A stretch of 50,478 nt of DNA from an uncultured beta proteobacterium (GTDB lineage: Bacteria > Pseudomonadota > Gammaproteobacteria > Burkholderiales > Rhodocyclaceae): contig CAJAWW010000019.1 in the NCBI GenBank assembly GCA_903946745.1, positions 1 through 50,478 of the forward strand, given 5' to 3'. The notes under the pieces were generated by a model. The model was not told the origin of the DNA. It made no database searches and was given only the letters and a program-made list of their open reading frames with translations. Shown piece by piece: positions 26,004-34,773 of the stretch. A program made the translations under genes and the position numbers. Each line of letters begins with the position of its first letter. Position 1 is the stretch's first letter.

Positions 26004-27242
26004 TCACACGGCCTGATCGAGACCGAATACCTTGTGCAACACGCGCACGGCGAGTTCAAGATACTTTTCGTCGACGACAACTGAAATCTTGATTTCAGAG
26101 GTCGAAATCATCTGGATGTTGATGCCTTCTTCCGCGAGCGTGCGAAACATTTTGCTCGCCACGCCGGGGTGAGAACGCATGCCGACACCCACCGCCGAAA
26201 CCTTGCAAATCTTGTTGTCGCCCTCGATCGCACGCGCGCCGATATGTGGCTTGATCTGCTCTTCGAGCATCGCCTTGGTTCGGGCAAACTCGCCACGATT
26301 GACGGTAAAAGAGAAATCCGTCGTGCCATCGTGGCCAACGTTCTGGATAATCATATCGACATCGATATTTGCCTCGGCGATCGGGCCGAGAATCTGGTAG
26401 GCGATACCCGGCCGGTCAGGTACGCCCAGCACGGTAAGTTTGGCTTCGTCGCGATTAAAGGCGATTCCAGAAATAATCGGTTGTTCCATCGTGGTGTCTT
26501 CCTCAAATGTAATGAGCGTACCCATGGTCTCCTGACCCTCTTCCTCGAAGCTGGAGAGTACGCGTAGCTTGACCTTGTATTTGCCGGCGAATTCAACCGA
26601 GCGAATCTGCAAAACCTTGGAGCCGAGGCTGGCCATTTCCAGCATCTCTTCGAAGGTGATGCGATCCAGTTTTCGCGCCTCTGGAACAATACGCGGGTCA
26701 GTCGTATAGACGCCGTCGACGTCAGTATAAATCTGGCATTCTTCTGCGTTCAGGGCAGCCGCCAGCGCGACACCTGACGTATCCGAACCGCCGCGCCCCA
26801 GCGTGGTGATATTACCTTCCTCATCAACACCCTGAAATCCGGCAACGACCACAACCGTATCGTTGTCGAGATCACGGCGCATATTGGTGTCGTTAATGTG
26901 AAGAATGCGCGCCTTGTTAAAGGTGTTATCAGTCAGCACCTTGACCTGTCCACCGGTATAACTCTTTGCCTTGAGACCAAGATCGCGAATGGCCATGGCC
27001 AGCAGTGCAATGGTGACTTGCTCGCCGGTCGAGATCATGACATCAAGTTCGCGCAGGTCGGGTTGCGGCGAAACATCCTTGGCCAGCGCAATCAAACGAT
27101 TGGTTTCGCCACTCATGGCTGAAACCACCACCACCAACTGGTGCCCCTGTGCCTTCCAGCGTGCAACCCGCCGGGCAACGTTGCGAATGCGCTCCGGCGT
27201 GCCCATCGACGTACCGCCATATTTTTGAACGATCAATGCCAT
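26004..27242 (-). CDS. lysC: Aspartate kinase
   Basis: Phosphorylates aspartate, the first step toward lysine, threonine and methionine. The 412 residues match monofunctional class II aspartokinases. The kinase domain begins VQKYGGTSMGTPERIRNVA and contains GRGGSDTSGVALAAAL and QIYTDVDGVYTTDPR. Two ACT domains (about residues 260-410) carry feedback control, with TVLGVPDRPGIAYQIL and VGMRSHPGVASKMF as typical effector loops. It stands alone; tRNA-His lies downstream on the same strand. Confidence 0.96.
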   Translation of the reverse strand: MALIVQKYGGTSMGTPERIRNVARRVARWKAQGHQLVVVVSAMSGETNRLIALAKDVSPQPDLRELDVMISTGEQVTIALLAMAIRDLGLKAKSYTGGQVKVLTDNTFNKARILHINDTNMRRDLDNDTVVVVAGFQGVDEEGNITTLGRGGSDTSGVALAAALNAEECQIYTDVDGVYTTDPRIVPEARKLDRITFEEMLEMASLGSKVLQIRSVEFAGKYKVKLRVLSSFEEEGQETMGTLITFEEDTTMEQPIISGIAFNRDEAKLTVLGVPDRPGIAYQILGPIAEANIDVDMIIQNVGHDGTTDFSFTVNRGEFARTKAMLEEQIKPHIGARAIEGDNKICKVSAVGVGMRSHPGVASKMFRTLAEEGINIQMISTSEIKISVVVDEKYLELAVRVLHKVFGLDQAV

Positions 27243-27516
27243 TGCCGTATCCGTGTATTGGTCAGAAAAATGGAACCCCGGATTTTACCTGATCCGGACA
27301 TAGCAACATCATTCAAACCCGATGCGAAAATGCTTTCGCACGACATGGTGATTAATGGAATGCTAATACATCCGACAAAATGAATATATATTTATGGCAC
27401 GCAGATAATGAGTATGGGTTTTGGTATAGTACGAAGGTTATATGTGCTAGACCGTTTGAATTTATTTAACTACATGCGACGGGCTTACTCGACACGCCCG
27501 CAAGGAGACAGACCAA

Positions 27517-27822
27517 ATGAAATCCACCGGAAATATTGATGTGCGTGAAGTTCGCCGCAAACTCGGCCTCAATCAGCAGCAGTTCTGGTCGCAACTCGGG
27601 GTCACGCAAAGTGGCGGTTCCCGCTACGAAAGTGGGCGCAACATGCCTCGCCCCGTTCAGCAGTTGCTCCGTTTGGTGCATGTCGAGCATATCGACATCA
27701 GCAAAATTCGGCGCGAAGACTACGAAGTGATTGAATTCTTGCGTGCAACCAAGTCCGACCTGTTCAAAGACTTGAAGAAACAAGCGCGCGAGTACGCCAA
27801 GACCGCCGCAAAAAAGGGCTGA
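27517..27822 (+). CDS. Small helix-turn-helix DNA-binding protein
   Basis: A 101-residue protein with an XRE/lambda-type HTH at residues about 8-42 (VREVRRKLGLNQQQFWSQLG followed by VTQSGGSRYESGRNMPRPVQ). The tail is Lys/Ala-rich (LKKQAREYAKTAAKKG). The start has GGAG nine bases upstream. It stands alone, with 274 bp of AT-rich sequence before it that probably holds its promoter. Targets are unknown. Confidence 0.85.
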   Translation: MKSTGNIDVREVRRKLGLNQQQFWSQLGVTQSGGSRYESGRNMPRPVQQLLRLVHVEHIDISKIRREDYEVIEFLRATKSDLFKDLKKQAREYAKTAAKKG

Positions 27823-27853
27823 AACGTCATTTTCGCAACCGGTCTCGCGACAT

Positions 27854-28696
27854 TTACGGACTGACGCTGACCGTCAGTCCGAGTGCGCGGATTTTTACCG
27901 CCACGGTTTCGAGATCATTTGTATCCAAGCGCTCCAATCGGGGCGCTTCCTTTTGTTGCGATGGCCGCGCCAAGCTGTAAAGATGAACTCCCTTGAGCCT
28001 TTTGGCAAGCGGTGCAAGCAACTGCAAATAAGCGGCTAGTTCAGCATCGTCCATCGATGCCTGATCCATACGGAACAGACAGGTCTGCACCCACGTCGGT
28101 GCCAGCTCCGCACAAATTGCCAGCCGGCGCGCCACCAAGTCGGGACGTGCACGGGTGTTGTTGATACGAGCCAGCCCTGTAGCGCTAGACGCATCCAGCT
28201 TGAACCAGACCTCACCCGGCGCTCTGCCCAAAGCCGCCACACCTTGCTGAACGCTGCGGCGATCCATCAGGCTCCCATTAGTGATCAGCCGCAATATGAG
28301 CTTGCCTGTCAGATTGTGTGTGACCAGCACGCGTTGTACCAGTTCAACAGACTGCAAAAACTCCGGCGCGCTGGTTGGTTCCCCGTTTCCGGAAAACGCT
28401 ACATCCACTAGTTGCACCCCTTCCGGTACGCGCTGTGCGATGAAATCCCCACGCTGCGCGGAATCCAGAAAGCCAGACAGTTCCTGCTCAAGCAGGCGCA
28501 GATCAAGAGGCGGCGGCCCACCCCGCTGCAGATCCGGCACTTGGCAATATACGCAGCGCCAGTTGCACGCATTGTTGGGATTAAGATTGATGCCAATAGA
28601 AATGCCGCCGGCTCGCCGTGACATGACTGGATAGATATAGCGCATACCGGCGCTGTCACGCGAATGATCTTCGGTTTTAAGTAGGGTATCAGACAT
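27854..28696 (-). CDS. Radical SAM protein
   Basis: A 280-residue radical SAM enzyme. C44, C48 and C51 in ACNWRCVYCQ would hold the 4Fe-4S cluster, and FSGNGEPTSAPE is the SAM-binding GGE-like motif with the usual following NGS turn (RLITNGSLMDRRSV). It resembles the wybutosine/MoaA-like group of short radical SAM proteins without extra cluster domains. The substrate is unknown. It is divergent from the QueD-like gene with about 110 bp between the starts; a role in tRNA or pterin chemistry would fit but is not shown. Confidence 0.85.
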   Translation of the reverse strand: MSDTLLKTEDHSRDSAGMRYIYPVMSRRAGGISIGINLNPNNACNWRCVYCQVPDLQRGGPPPLDLRLLEQELSGFLDSAQRGDFIAQRVPEGVQLVDVAFSGNGEPTSAPEFLQSVELVQRVLVTHNLTGKLILRLITNGSLMDRRSVQQGVAALGRAPGEVWFKLDASSATGLARINNTRARPDLVARRLAICAELAPTWVQTCLFRMDQASMDDAELAAYLQLLAPLAKRLKGVHLYSLARPSQQKEAPRLERLDTNDLETVAVKIRALGLTVSVSP

Positions 28697-28806
28697 GAGT
28701 TAAGAACCAAAAAGTCGACGCTGGCGCAACGGCGCCGACGGCACCACGCAGCTATAATCCAAGCCCTTCAGTGCACACCACGCACTTTGCCACAGCGACC
28801 GCCATA

Positions 28807-29259
28807 ATGCGCATCACCCGCCGGCTCGAATTCGATGCAGGCCACCGCATCCCCGATCATCAAAGCCAGTGCCGGCATCTGCATGGGCACCGGTATGTAC
28901 TGGAAATTTCACTCGCTGGTGGCGTCATCGATAGTGCCGGGCGCGCCGATCATGGCATGGTCATGGATTTCTCAGAAGTAAAAAGTATCGCCATGGAACA
29001 CATTGTTAGCGTCTGGGACCACGCCTTTCTGGTCTGGCGCGAAGATCATGTCGTACGCGATTTTCTTTCCACCCTGCCGGATCATAAAACCGTCACACTT
29101 GATGTCGTACCGACCGCCGAAAATCTCGCCCGAATTGCATTTGCGATTCTTGACCCGCTGTATCGCGACAACTACGGGAATCATTTGCACCTTGAGCAGG
29201 TCAGGCTTTACGAAACCCCGAACTGCTGGGCCGACGCTACCAACGACGATACGCCCTGA
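28807..29259 (+). CDS. queD: 6-pyruvoyl-tetrahydropterin synthase / QueD family protein
   Basis: A 150-residue enzyme of the PTPS/QueD family, which makes 6-carboxytetrahydropterin on the way to queuosine. ATG 28807 (MRITRRLEFDAGHRI) is chosen; a GTG at 28771 would add twelve atypical residues. Zinc ligands H13, H26 and H28 and catalytic C22 lie in FDAGHRI and CRHLHGHRYVLEI; the conserved Asp/His pair is in WDHAFLV and a Glu in PTAENLAR. A good -10 (TATAAT) lies at 28753-28758. The other queuosine genes are not in the window. Confidence 0.88.
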   Translation: MRITRRLEFDAGHRIPDHQSQCRHLHGHRYVLEISLAGGVIDSAGRADHGMVMDFSEVKSIAMEHIVSVWDHAFLVWREDHVVRDFLSTLPDHKTVTLDVVPTAENLARIAFAILDPLYRDNYGNHLHLEQVRLYETPNCWADATNDDTP

Positions 29260-29306
29260 ATTTACCCCGACCGAAGCAGTGCGGATGATAGAATCCCCGC
29301 CGCAGC

Positions 29307-29396
29307 GGAAGAGTGGGAGAGTGGTTTAATCCAGCGGTCTTGAAAACCGCCGATGTCGCAAGGCATCCGTGAGTTCGAATCTCACCTCTTCCGCCA
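29307..29396 (+). tRNA. tRNA-Ser (anticodon TGA)
   Basis: A class II cloverleaf with acceptor GGAAGAG/CTCTTCC, D arm with GTGGTTTAATCC, anticodon stem GCGGT/ACCGC with loop CTTGAAA (TGA at 29341-29343), a long variable arm, T arm GTGAGTTCGAATCTCAC, and encoded GCCA at the 3' end. The 90-base length fits tRNA-Ser. Confidence 0.96.
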
Positions 29397-29397
29397 A

Positions 29398-29646
29398 AAG
29401 CGAGATATAAGATCACTAACCTTACTCGACGCGCTGCTGTTGGAACACGGGGTGATCTACGTCATGGATCGTGGCCACCTCGACTTTAAACGGCTTTATC
29501 TGATGCATCAGGCGAGGGCTTTCTTCGTCACTCGATTCAAGTCGAACACCAAGTTTCGGCGCGTCTATTTGGCTCCGGTGGATCGAAGTACAGGCATGAT
29601 TTGCGATCAAATTATGACTCTCACTTTACCATTACCCGCCATTTGA
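29398..29646 (+). pseudogene. IS4-family transposase remnant
   Basis: An open frame that continues through the tRNA-Ser 3' end encodes, from about 29398, HGVIYVMDRGHLDFKRLYLM, then HQARAFFVTRFKSN and PVDRSTGMICDQ. This matches the middle of the DDE domain of IS4-type transposases, including the second catalytic Asp in YVMDRG. The flanking parts and terminal repeats are missing, so it is a decayed fragment. It lies immediately after a tRNA, a common insertion site. Confidence 0.7.
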
Positions 29647-29903
29647 TGATTGGGATCGCCTGGTGCAGTTCATGATCAAACGCCCCAATTCAGAGCCGCC
29701 CGATACAGGGTAGTCACCGTCCACCGCATCACATTTAAACGCCTTCAAATTTCAACCTGATTTCAAATTGAGAATTGCTGATTTCGATTGCACCTGATTT
29801 GAATTGAGCAGGCGTTCGTTATGATGAGATAATGTGCTTGGTGAATTTTTCATCAGTCCGCCCGTGATCGGCCGTGTGCAGAATGCTTGGAGAGTACTTG
29901 TAG
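29647..29903. other. Non-coding stretch with near-direct repeats
   Basis: This is AT-richer than its surroundings. It contains ACCTGATTTCAAATTGAG (29755-29772) and a near copy, ACCTGATTTGAATTGAG (29792-29808). A possible promoter for the next gene is TTGAGC, 18 bases, GATAAT (about 29803-29832). No gene is seen. It is probably debris left by the IS fragment plus the leader of the Pro/Gly-rich protein gene. Confidence 0.35.
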
Positions 29904-30491
29904 ATGAATACAGAGGAAAACAACAGCCCTGTTATGTCGGAAAGCGACGAGATGGATGCTCCTGTGCGCGAGAGCGGTTCGTCAAACCAGCCGAATGAGC
30001 AGCGTGAGCACAATGAGTCGATGAGCGATCAAGGAAGTGATGCAGAGAAAGCCACAGAGACCGACGTGGTTGCTGCGGCTCATCAGCGATTTTCTAATGA
30101 TCCAAAGCAGTTTTCTCCGCGCCGCCGAATGCAGGAACTGTTGGCGATTCCCGATAGTCAGCGTAGCGATGCACAGTGGGACGAACTCATCGAACTCGAA
30201 ATTCAGATGGCACCGGGAAACCGGGTCTCTTCTCCCGATCAGTCCATGCGTCAGAATCCTAACCCGTCCACCGGTCGGCAGCCGCGTTCTCAGGGGGCGT
30301 CACGCTCGCCGCAAGGTGGGCCGCGCCCTCAGGGAGGGCAACGCGCATCAGGTCCATCAGGCCCGCCGGGTGCCCCTGGCGCCCCTGGTGGGAAAAAACC
30401 GTTCAAGAAATTCCGCAAGGGTCCGCGTCCGGGTCCCCAGGGCGGTGGATCAGGTGGTGGCGTACCATCAGGCGGATCAACGGGCGAGTAA
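29904..30491 (+). CDS. Unrecognised Pro/Gly-rich low-complexity protein
   Basis: A 195-residue protein with three parts: an acidic, Ser/Asn/Glu-rich N-terminus (1-60), a short well-behaved segment (PRRRMQELLAIPDSQRSD, AQWDELIELEIQMAPG), and a Pro/Gly/Arg-rich tail with collagen-like triplets (GPSGPPGAPGAPGG), a basic patch (KKPFKKFRKGPRPGPQ) and a Gly/Ser end. No signal peptide. GGAGAG lies 12 bases before the start. The family is not recognised; the basic disordered tail would suit RNA or ribosome binding, but that is speculation. Confidence 0.65.
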   Translation: MNTEENNSPVMSESDEMDAPVRESGSSNQPNEQREHNESMSDQGSDAEKATETDVVAAAHQRFSNDPKQFSPRRRMQELLAIPDSQRSDAQWDELIELEIQMAPGNRVSSPDQSMRQNPNPSTGRQPRSQGASRSPQGGPRPQGGQRASGPSGPPGAPGAPGGKKPFKKFRKGPRPGPQGGGSGGGVPSGGSTGE

Positions 30492-30555
30492 CCTCTCTCC
30501 TACACGGGTTGCGCAAGAGTTTGCAGTGTTGGCAATGCGGTGATGGTGATTGGTG

Positions 30556-30822
30556 ATGTGGTTTGTCTACCTCATCGAATGCACAGACGGCAGTATTTAT
30601 ACTGGTATCGCGATTGATGTTGCTGCGCGCTATGCCGCGCATCAGGCCGGAAAAGGTGCTCGCTATACCCGTTCGCATCCGCCTCAGCGCTTGCTCGGTG
30701 CATGCGCGCATTCAGATCGTTCGGCGGCAGCGCGTGCCGAGTACCGCATCAAGCAGTTGAGCCCCGCCGACAAGCGTGCCTACGCTGCGGCGTTGCCGGA
30801 TTTTTCTGCGCCCACTCGGTAG
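30556..30822 (+). CDS. GIY-YIG nuclease family protein (UPF0213)
   Basis: An 88-residue stand-alone GIY-YIG domain. The signature reads WFVYLIECTDGSIYTGIAID, with the usual second half RYAAHQAGKGARYTRSHPP. Such small YhbQ-like proteins are single-domain nucleases of uncertain role. Start at 30556; an ATG at 30550 is also in frame. Confidence 0.85.
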   Translation: MWFVYLIECTDGSIYTGIAIDVAARYAAHQAGKGARYTRSHPPQRLLGACAHSDRSAAARAEYRIKQLSPADKRAYAAALPDFSAPTR

Positions 30823-30906
30823 CCTGTTCAGCCTGCGTTGCCATCTTGTCGATGGCCGAATCGCCCCCATGTATGCATTCATTTCCAGTGACGGGGAGTT
30901 CGTGCC

Positions 30907-31515
30907 ATGAAATTTCGCCTGCTTGCAGTGTTGGCCATTGTTGCCTCGCTCCTCTCGGGGTGTGGGTACAACCAGATTCAGATCAACGACGAGGGCGTGA
31001 ATTCCGCCTGGTCCGAGGTGTTGAATCAATACAAGCGCCGCGCCGATCTGGTGCCCAATTTGGTATCCATCGTTCAGGGCTACGCTGCGCACGAGAAGGA
31101 TGTATTGACCCGTGTCACCGAAGCCCGTGCCAATGTCGCCGGTTTGAAAGCGACGCCGGAACTGGTCAATGATGAGACTGCATTCGCGAAATTTCAGAAG
31201 GCGCAGGGCGAGCTTTCCGGTGCGCTTTCGCGGTTGCTGGTGGTGGCTGAAAACTACCCGCAACTCAAGGCGGATGCCGGCTTTCGCGACCTGCAGGCGC
31301 AGATCGAGGGCACCGAAAACCGCATCGCCGTGGCGCGCAACCGCTACATCAAGAGCGTGCAGACCTACAACATTACGGTGCGTACCTTCCCCAATAATCT
31401 CACGGCCATGATGTTTGGCTACAAGACCAAGGCCAACTTTGCGGTGGACGATGAAAAAGCCGTGAGTACGGCGCCCAAAATCGATTTTGTCGCACCGAAA
31501 CCGGCGACGAAGTAA
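30907..31515 (+). CDS. LemA family lipoprotein
   Basis: A 202-residue LemA family protein. The N-terminus is a lipoprotein signal ending LLSGCGYN, with C19 as the lipidated residue. The long helical body contains the family motifs NSAWSEVLNQYKRRADLVPN and FRDLQAQIEGTENRIAVARN. LemA proteins are tied to envelope integrity but have no defined reaction. First of three genes with the two TPM-domain proteins, an arrangement common in proteobacteria. Confidence 0.92.
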   Translation: MKFRLLAVLAIVASLLSGCGYNQIQINDEGVNSAWSEVLNQYKRRADLVPNLVSIVQGYAAHEKDVLTRVTEARANVAGLKATPELVNDETAFAKFQKAQGELSGALSRLLVVAENYPQLKADAGFRDLQAQIEGTENRIAVARNRYIKSVQTYNITVRTFPNNLTAMMFGYKTKANFAVDDEKAVSTAPKIDFVAPKPATK

Positions 31516-31536
31516 CCTGCTCATAGTCTTGGCGCT

Positions 31537-32388
31537 GTGAGACGCCTAGCTGCCGCACTGCTGTTTGGCCTGTGGGCTGCGCTCGCCGGGGCCGCCGATG
31601 GCCTCGTGCCGCTGCCGCAACTCAATGCGCGGGTGACCGACTTGACGGGGACGCTGGGCAGCGAACAACGGCAGGCGTTGGAAACCCGGTTGGCAGCCTT
31701 TGAATCGCGTAAAGGCAGCCAGATTGCCGTGCTGTTGCTGTCGACCACGCAGCCTGAAGCCATTGAGCAGTTTGGTATTCGTCTGGCCGAGGCGTGGAAG
31801 GTCGGGCGTGCTGGTGTTGACGATGGCGCCATTTTCATCGTGGCAAAAAATGATCGCGCCCTGCGGATTGAGGTGGGCTACGGGCTCGAAGGTGCGTTGA
31901 ACGACGCCACGGCCAAGCGCATCGTTAGCGAAATCATGGTGCCGCGACTGCGCCAGAGCGATTATTTTTCTGCGCTGCAAGCAGGCGTGGATGCCGCGAT
32001 CGGCGTCATCGAAGGGGAGCCTCTGCCTGCTGCGGCATCGGGAGGTCGCGTCCCGGCGGACGGTGACGCGTTTTTTGGTCTTTCGGAAAACTTGTTTTTT
32101 GCCGGTCTGCTGGGCATCGTGATCAGCGGTGCTGTGCTGCGGTTTTTTCTTGGCAATCTGTTGGGATCCGGCATTGTCGGCGGCCTTACCGGGGTGGTTG
32201 GCTGGCTGCTGGCGGGTTCTTTGATGGGCGTGCTGATTGGTCTCGTGGGCGGATTTCTTCTGGCGATGTTTGGTCTCGATATCCTGTTCAGCATTGCGTT
32301 TAATCGCGGCGGCGGCTCCGGTGGCAGCGGCGGCTGGAGCGGCGGTGGTGGTGGATTTGGCGGCGGCGGGGCGTCGGGGAGATGGTGA
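31537..32388 (+). CDS. TPM-domain (YgcG family) membrane protein
   Basis: A 283-residue protein beginning at GTG 31537. Signal peptide (RRLAAALLFGLWAALAGAAD), then an exported TPM domain (about 25-160, with GVDDGAIFIVAKNDRALRIE and VGYGLEGALND), hydrophobic segments (about 188-255) and a Gly/Ser-rich tail. This is the YgcG plan. No clear ribosome binding site was seen, so translation may depend on lemA, whose stop is 21 bases upstream. Confidence 0.88.
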   Translation: MRRLAAALLFGLWAALAGAADGLVPLPQLNARVTDLTGTLGSEQRQALETRLAAFESRKGSQIAVLLLSTTQPEAIEQFGIRLAEAWKVGRAGVDDGAIFIVAKNDRALRIEVGYGLEGALNDATAKRIVSEIMVPRLRQSDYFSALQAGVDAAIGVIEGEPLPAAASGGRVPADGDAFFGLSENLFFAGLLGIVISGAVLRFFLGNLLGSGIVGGLTGVVGWLLAGSLMGVLIGLVGGFLLAMFGLDILFSIAFNRGGGSGGSGGWSGGGGGFGGGGASGRW

Positions 32389-32895
32389 ATGGAACTGACG
32401 CGTCTATTTAAGCACCTGATGACATCGCACTGGCAGATACGCCAGTGCTTCCCGCCGAGCGTGCTGACGGCCATCGAACAGGCGGTCGCAGCATCCGAGC
32501 ATCGGCATCGTGGAGAGTTGCGCGTCGTCGTTGAAGGTTCGCTACCGCTGGGCCTGTTGCTGCGCAATGTGTCGGCGCGGGCGCGAGCTACTGAGTTGTT
32601 TTCGCGTTTGCGGATATGGGATACCGCAGAGAACAGCGGCATCCTGATTTACCTTCAACTCGCCGACCGGCGTGTGGAAATTCTTGCCGACCGGGGCATT
32701 GCGACCAAGGTGCCGCAGGCATATTGGGACGGCCTTTGCCAGGACATGGAGCGGGCCTTCAGCCAGGGAAGTTTCAAAGAGGGGACGCTGGATGCCGTCG
32801 CCAAGGCGGGTGTCTTGCTGATAGAGCACTTCCCCGCCATGGCAAACGGTTCGGACAACCCGGATGAACTCCCCGATCGTCCGCTGATTCTGTGA
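32389..32895 (+). CDS. TPM-domain protein
   Basis: A 168-residue soluble protein with a single TPM domain (AENSGILIYLQLADRRVEIL, ADRGIATKVPQAYWDG). Unlike its upstream neighbour it has no signal peptide, so the domain would be cytoplasmic, or peripheral if exported by another route. Its ATG follows directly on the upstream TGA (TGAATG), so translation is coupled. Third gene of the lemA set. Confidence 0.88.
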   Translation: MELTRLFKHLMTSHWQIRQCFPPSVLTAIEQAVAASEHRHRGELRVVVEGSLPLGLLLRNVSARARATELFSRLRIWDTAENSGILIYLQLADRRVEILADRGIATKVPQAYWDGLCQDMERAFSQGSFKEGTLDAVAKAGVLLIEHFPAMANGSDNPDELPDRPLIL

Positions 32896-32924
32896 GCAGC
32901 AGCCGGCGGTGCTGGCTCGGGCCG

Positions 32925-33329
32925 CTATTTCGCGGGTTTCGCTGCGTCTGGAAGCTTGCAACCCGCATAGACTGTCGCGGTGCCGTCGGACAGTGTGGCT
33001 TCGCTGCCGTTCAGTTCGAGCAGTGTATTGCCGCTGCTGTAGCGGTTTCCGGTATCGCCCTTGTCAAGACGGACTTCCCGTTCAGGCAATACCAGCCATA
33101 CCGCTTTGCCGCCGTCGACAGTTCTCACCGTGAAGCGCTTGCCGGCGTTGCACAGATATTCACCCGGATTGACCGTTGTTGCGTTCGATCGTTCGGTCGA
33201 TTTCTCACCCCCCGTTTTGTCACCACCCAACGGCCAAATGTTCATTTTGCCGCTGCAGCCATTCAGCAGCAGAGCCGTGGCAGCAAGTGCAGCGATGCGA
33301 GAATTTGTGGGATTGCAGCGTAGCGTCAT
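32925..33329 (-). CDS. MliC-like lipoprotein (lysozyme inhibitor family)
   Basis: A 134-residue lipoprotein starting at Met 33329 (MTLRCNPTNSRIAALAATAL), with lipobox LLNGC at about residue 25. The mature domain has the MliC pattern: YLCNAGKRFTVRTVDGGKAV, AVWLVLPEREVRLDKG, GSEATLSDGTATVYAGC, with the two cysteines that form the family disulphide. MliC proteins inhibit C-type lysozyme; the predicted contact residues were not checked. Convergent with the TPM gene and divergent from the MFS gene. Confidence 0.75.
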   Translation of the reverse strand: MTLRCNPTNSRIAALAATALLLNGCSGKMNIWPLGGDKTGGEKSTERSNATTVNPGEYLCNAGKRFTVRTVDGGKAVWLVLPEREVRLDKGDTGNRYSSGNTLLELNGSEATLSDGTATVYAGCKLPDAAKPAK

Positions 33330-33459
33330 GATAGTCACCGAAGTCTGATAGCGCGCTGATTCTATCCGTATGCGACGCGAGATTTCGGCAGAAATCATCA
33401 AGCGCGGCGCTTTCGATGCCAGAATGCTTGCACGTTCCGGCCCGCGTATTTTCATTCCA

Positions 33460-34713
33460 ATGTCCTCTGCTCCATCAGTCGAACCAATTACCCCGTCACG
33501 CGAACGGATTTTGCTGCTGACGCTGGCCGGTATTCAGTTCGCCCATATTCTTGACTTCATGATCATGATGCCGCTGGGGCCGATCCTGATGCAGGCACTC
33601 GGGGTGGGGACGCGGGAGTTCGGTTTGCTGGTGTCCGCCTATACGTTTTCGTCCACCTTCACCGGGGTTCTGGCAGCGGTGTTTGTCGACCGTTTCGAGC
33701 GCAAACGTCTGCTGCTGACTATGTTCGCCCTGTTTGCGCTGGCGACGCTGGCGTGCGGGTTGGCTGCGGACTATTCAACGCTGTTGCTTGCACGCTGCAC
33801 GGCGGGTGCGTTTGGCGGCGTGCTTGGCTCGATGGTGCAGACGATGGTGGGCGACCTGATTCCGTTCGAGCGCAGGGGGCGCGCCAGTGGCACGGTGATG
33901 TCGGCGTTTTCGGTCTCTACGGTCGCCGGCGTTCCGCTGTCATTGTATTTCGCCAACCACTTCGGCTGGCGTTTCCCGTTTTTCTTTATCGCCGTACTGG
34001 TACTTGGTCTTTTGCTCCTGGGCATCCGCATGCTGCCGACGCTGCGCGGCCATCTGCCGACGGTCACGATTAGTGATGTGGGACGTCGACACCCTCTCGC
34101 GGCGATGCATGACGTGGTGCGTGATGGCAATCATTTGCGCGCGCTCATGCTGACGGCATTGATTATGTTCTCCGGCTTCACCGTGATTCCTTACATCACG
34201 ATTTATCTCACCGCGAATGCAGGCATTGCGCAGGCAGATATTCCGCTGATCTATCTGGCGGGCGGCTGCGCCACGCTGTTTACTTCGCGTTTGATCGGAC
34301 GACTGGCCGATGCCTACGGCAAGGTGCGCATTTACCGGTTGGTGGCGTTGATTTCTTTGGCGCCGCTATTTATCCAGACGCATCTGATGCCGGTCCCCTT
34401 GTGGCTGCTACTGGTGTGCACCACGATATTTTTCATTTTTGTGCCGGGGCGGATGGTACCAGCGATGGCGATTGTTACGTCGGCGGCGCAGCCAAATTTG
34501 CGCGGAACGTTTCTTTCCATGAATGGTGCCGTCCAAAGCATGGCATCGGGTGTGGCTTCGTTTCTCGGTGGGGCGATGATTTCGGTCAATGCGGCCGGCA
34601 ACATTGTCGGGTACGACCGGGTTGGCTATCTGGCCATGGTAGCCACGCTGGCGGCCATGGCGTTTGTGGGCACCATTCGCATGCATACCGGTAAGCCTGC
34701 GTCCGCACCATAG
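33460..34713 (+). CDS. MFS transporter
   Basis: A 417-residue polytopic protein with about twelve membrane segments. The first begins at LLLTLAGIQFAHILDFMIMM, and the loop between TM2 and TM3 has the MFS motif FVDRFERKRLL. It resembles the drug/arabinose-efflux type (AraJ/DHA1). The substrate is unknown. ATG 33460 is preferred; the frame is open to 33370. A bidirectional terminator follows. Confidence 0.88.
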   Translation: MSSAPSVEPITPSRERILLLTLAGIQFAHILDFMIMMPLGPILMQALGVGTREFGLLVSAYTFSSTFTGVLAAVFVDRFERKRLLLTMFALFALATLACGLAADYSTLLLARCTAGAFGGVLGSMVQTMVGDLIPFERRGRASGTVMSAFSVSTVAGVPLSLYFANHFGWRFPFFFIAVLVLGLLLLGIRMLPTLRGHLPTVTISDVGRRHPLAAMHDVVRDGNHLRALMLTALIMFSGFTVIPYITIYLTANAGIAQADIPLIYLAGGCATLFTSRLIGRLADAYGKVRIYRLVALISLAPLFIQTHLMPVPLWLLLVCTTIFFIFVPGRMVPAMAIVTSAAQPNLRGTFLSMNGAVQSMASGVASFLGGAMISVNAAGNIVGYDRVGYLAMVATLAAMAFVGTIRMHTGKPASAP

Positions 34714-34727
34714 AGCATTGCAGAAAC

Positions 34728-34756
34728 AAAAAAGCCCGCTGCGAGCGGGCTTTTTT
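34728..34756. terminator. Bidirectional terminator between the MFS and HU genes
   Basis: AAGCCCGCT (34732-34740) and AGCGGGCTT (34744-34752) form a perfect stem with a 3-base loop, flanked by A and T runs, so it works for both convergent genes. Confidence 0.9.
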
Positions 34757-34773
34757 CTTGTGGCGAAAGAAGC

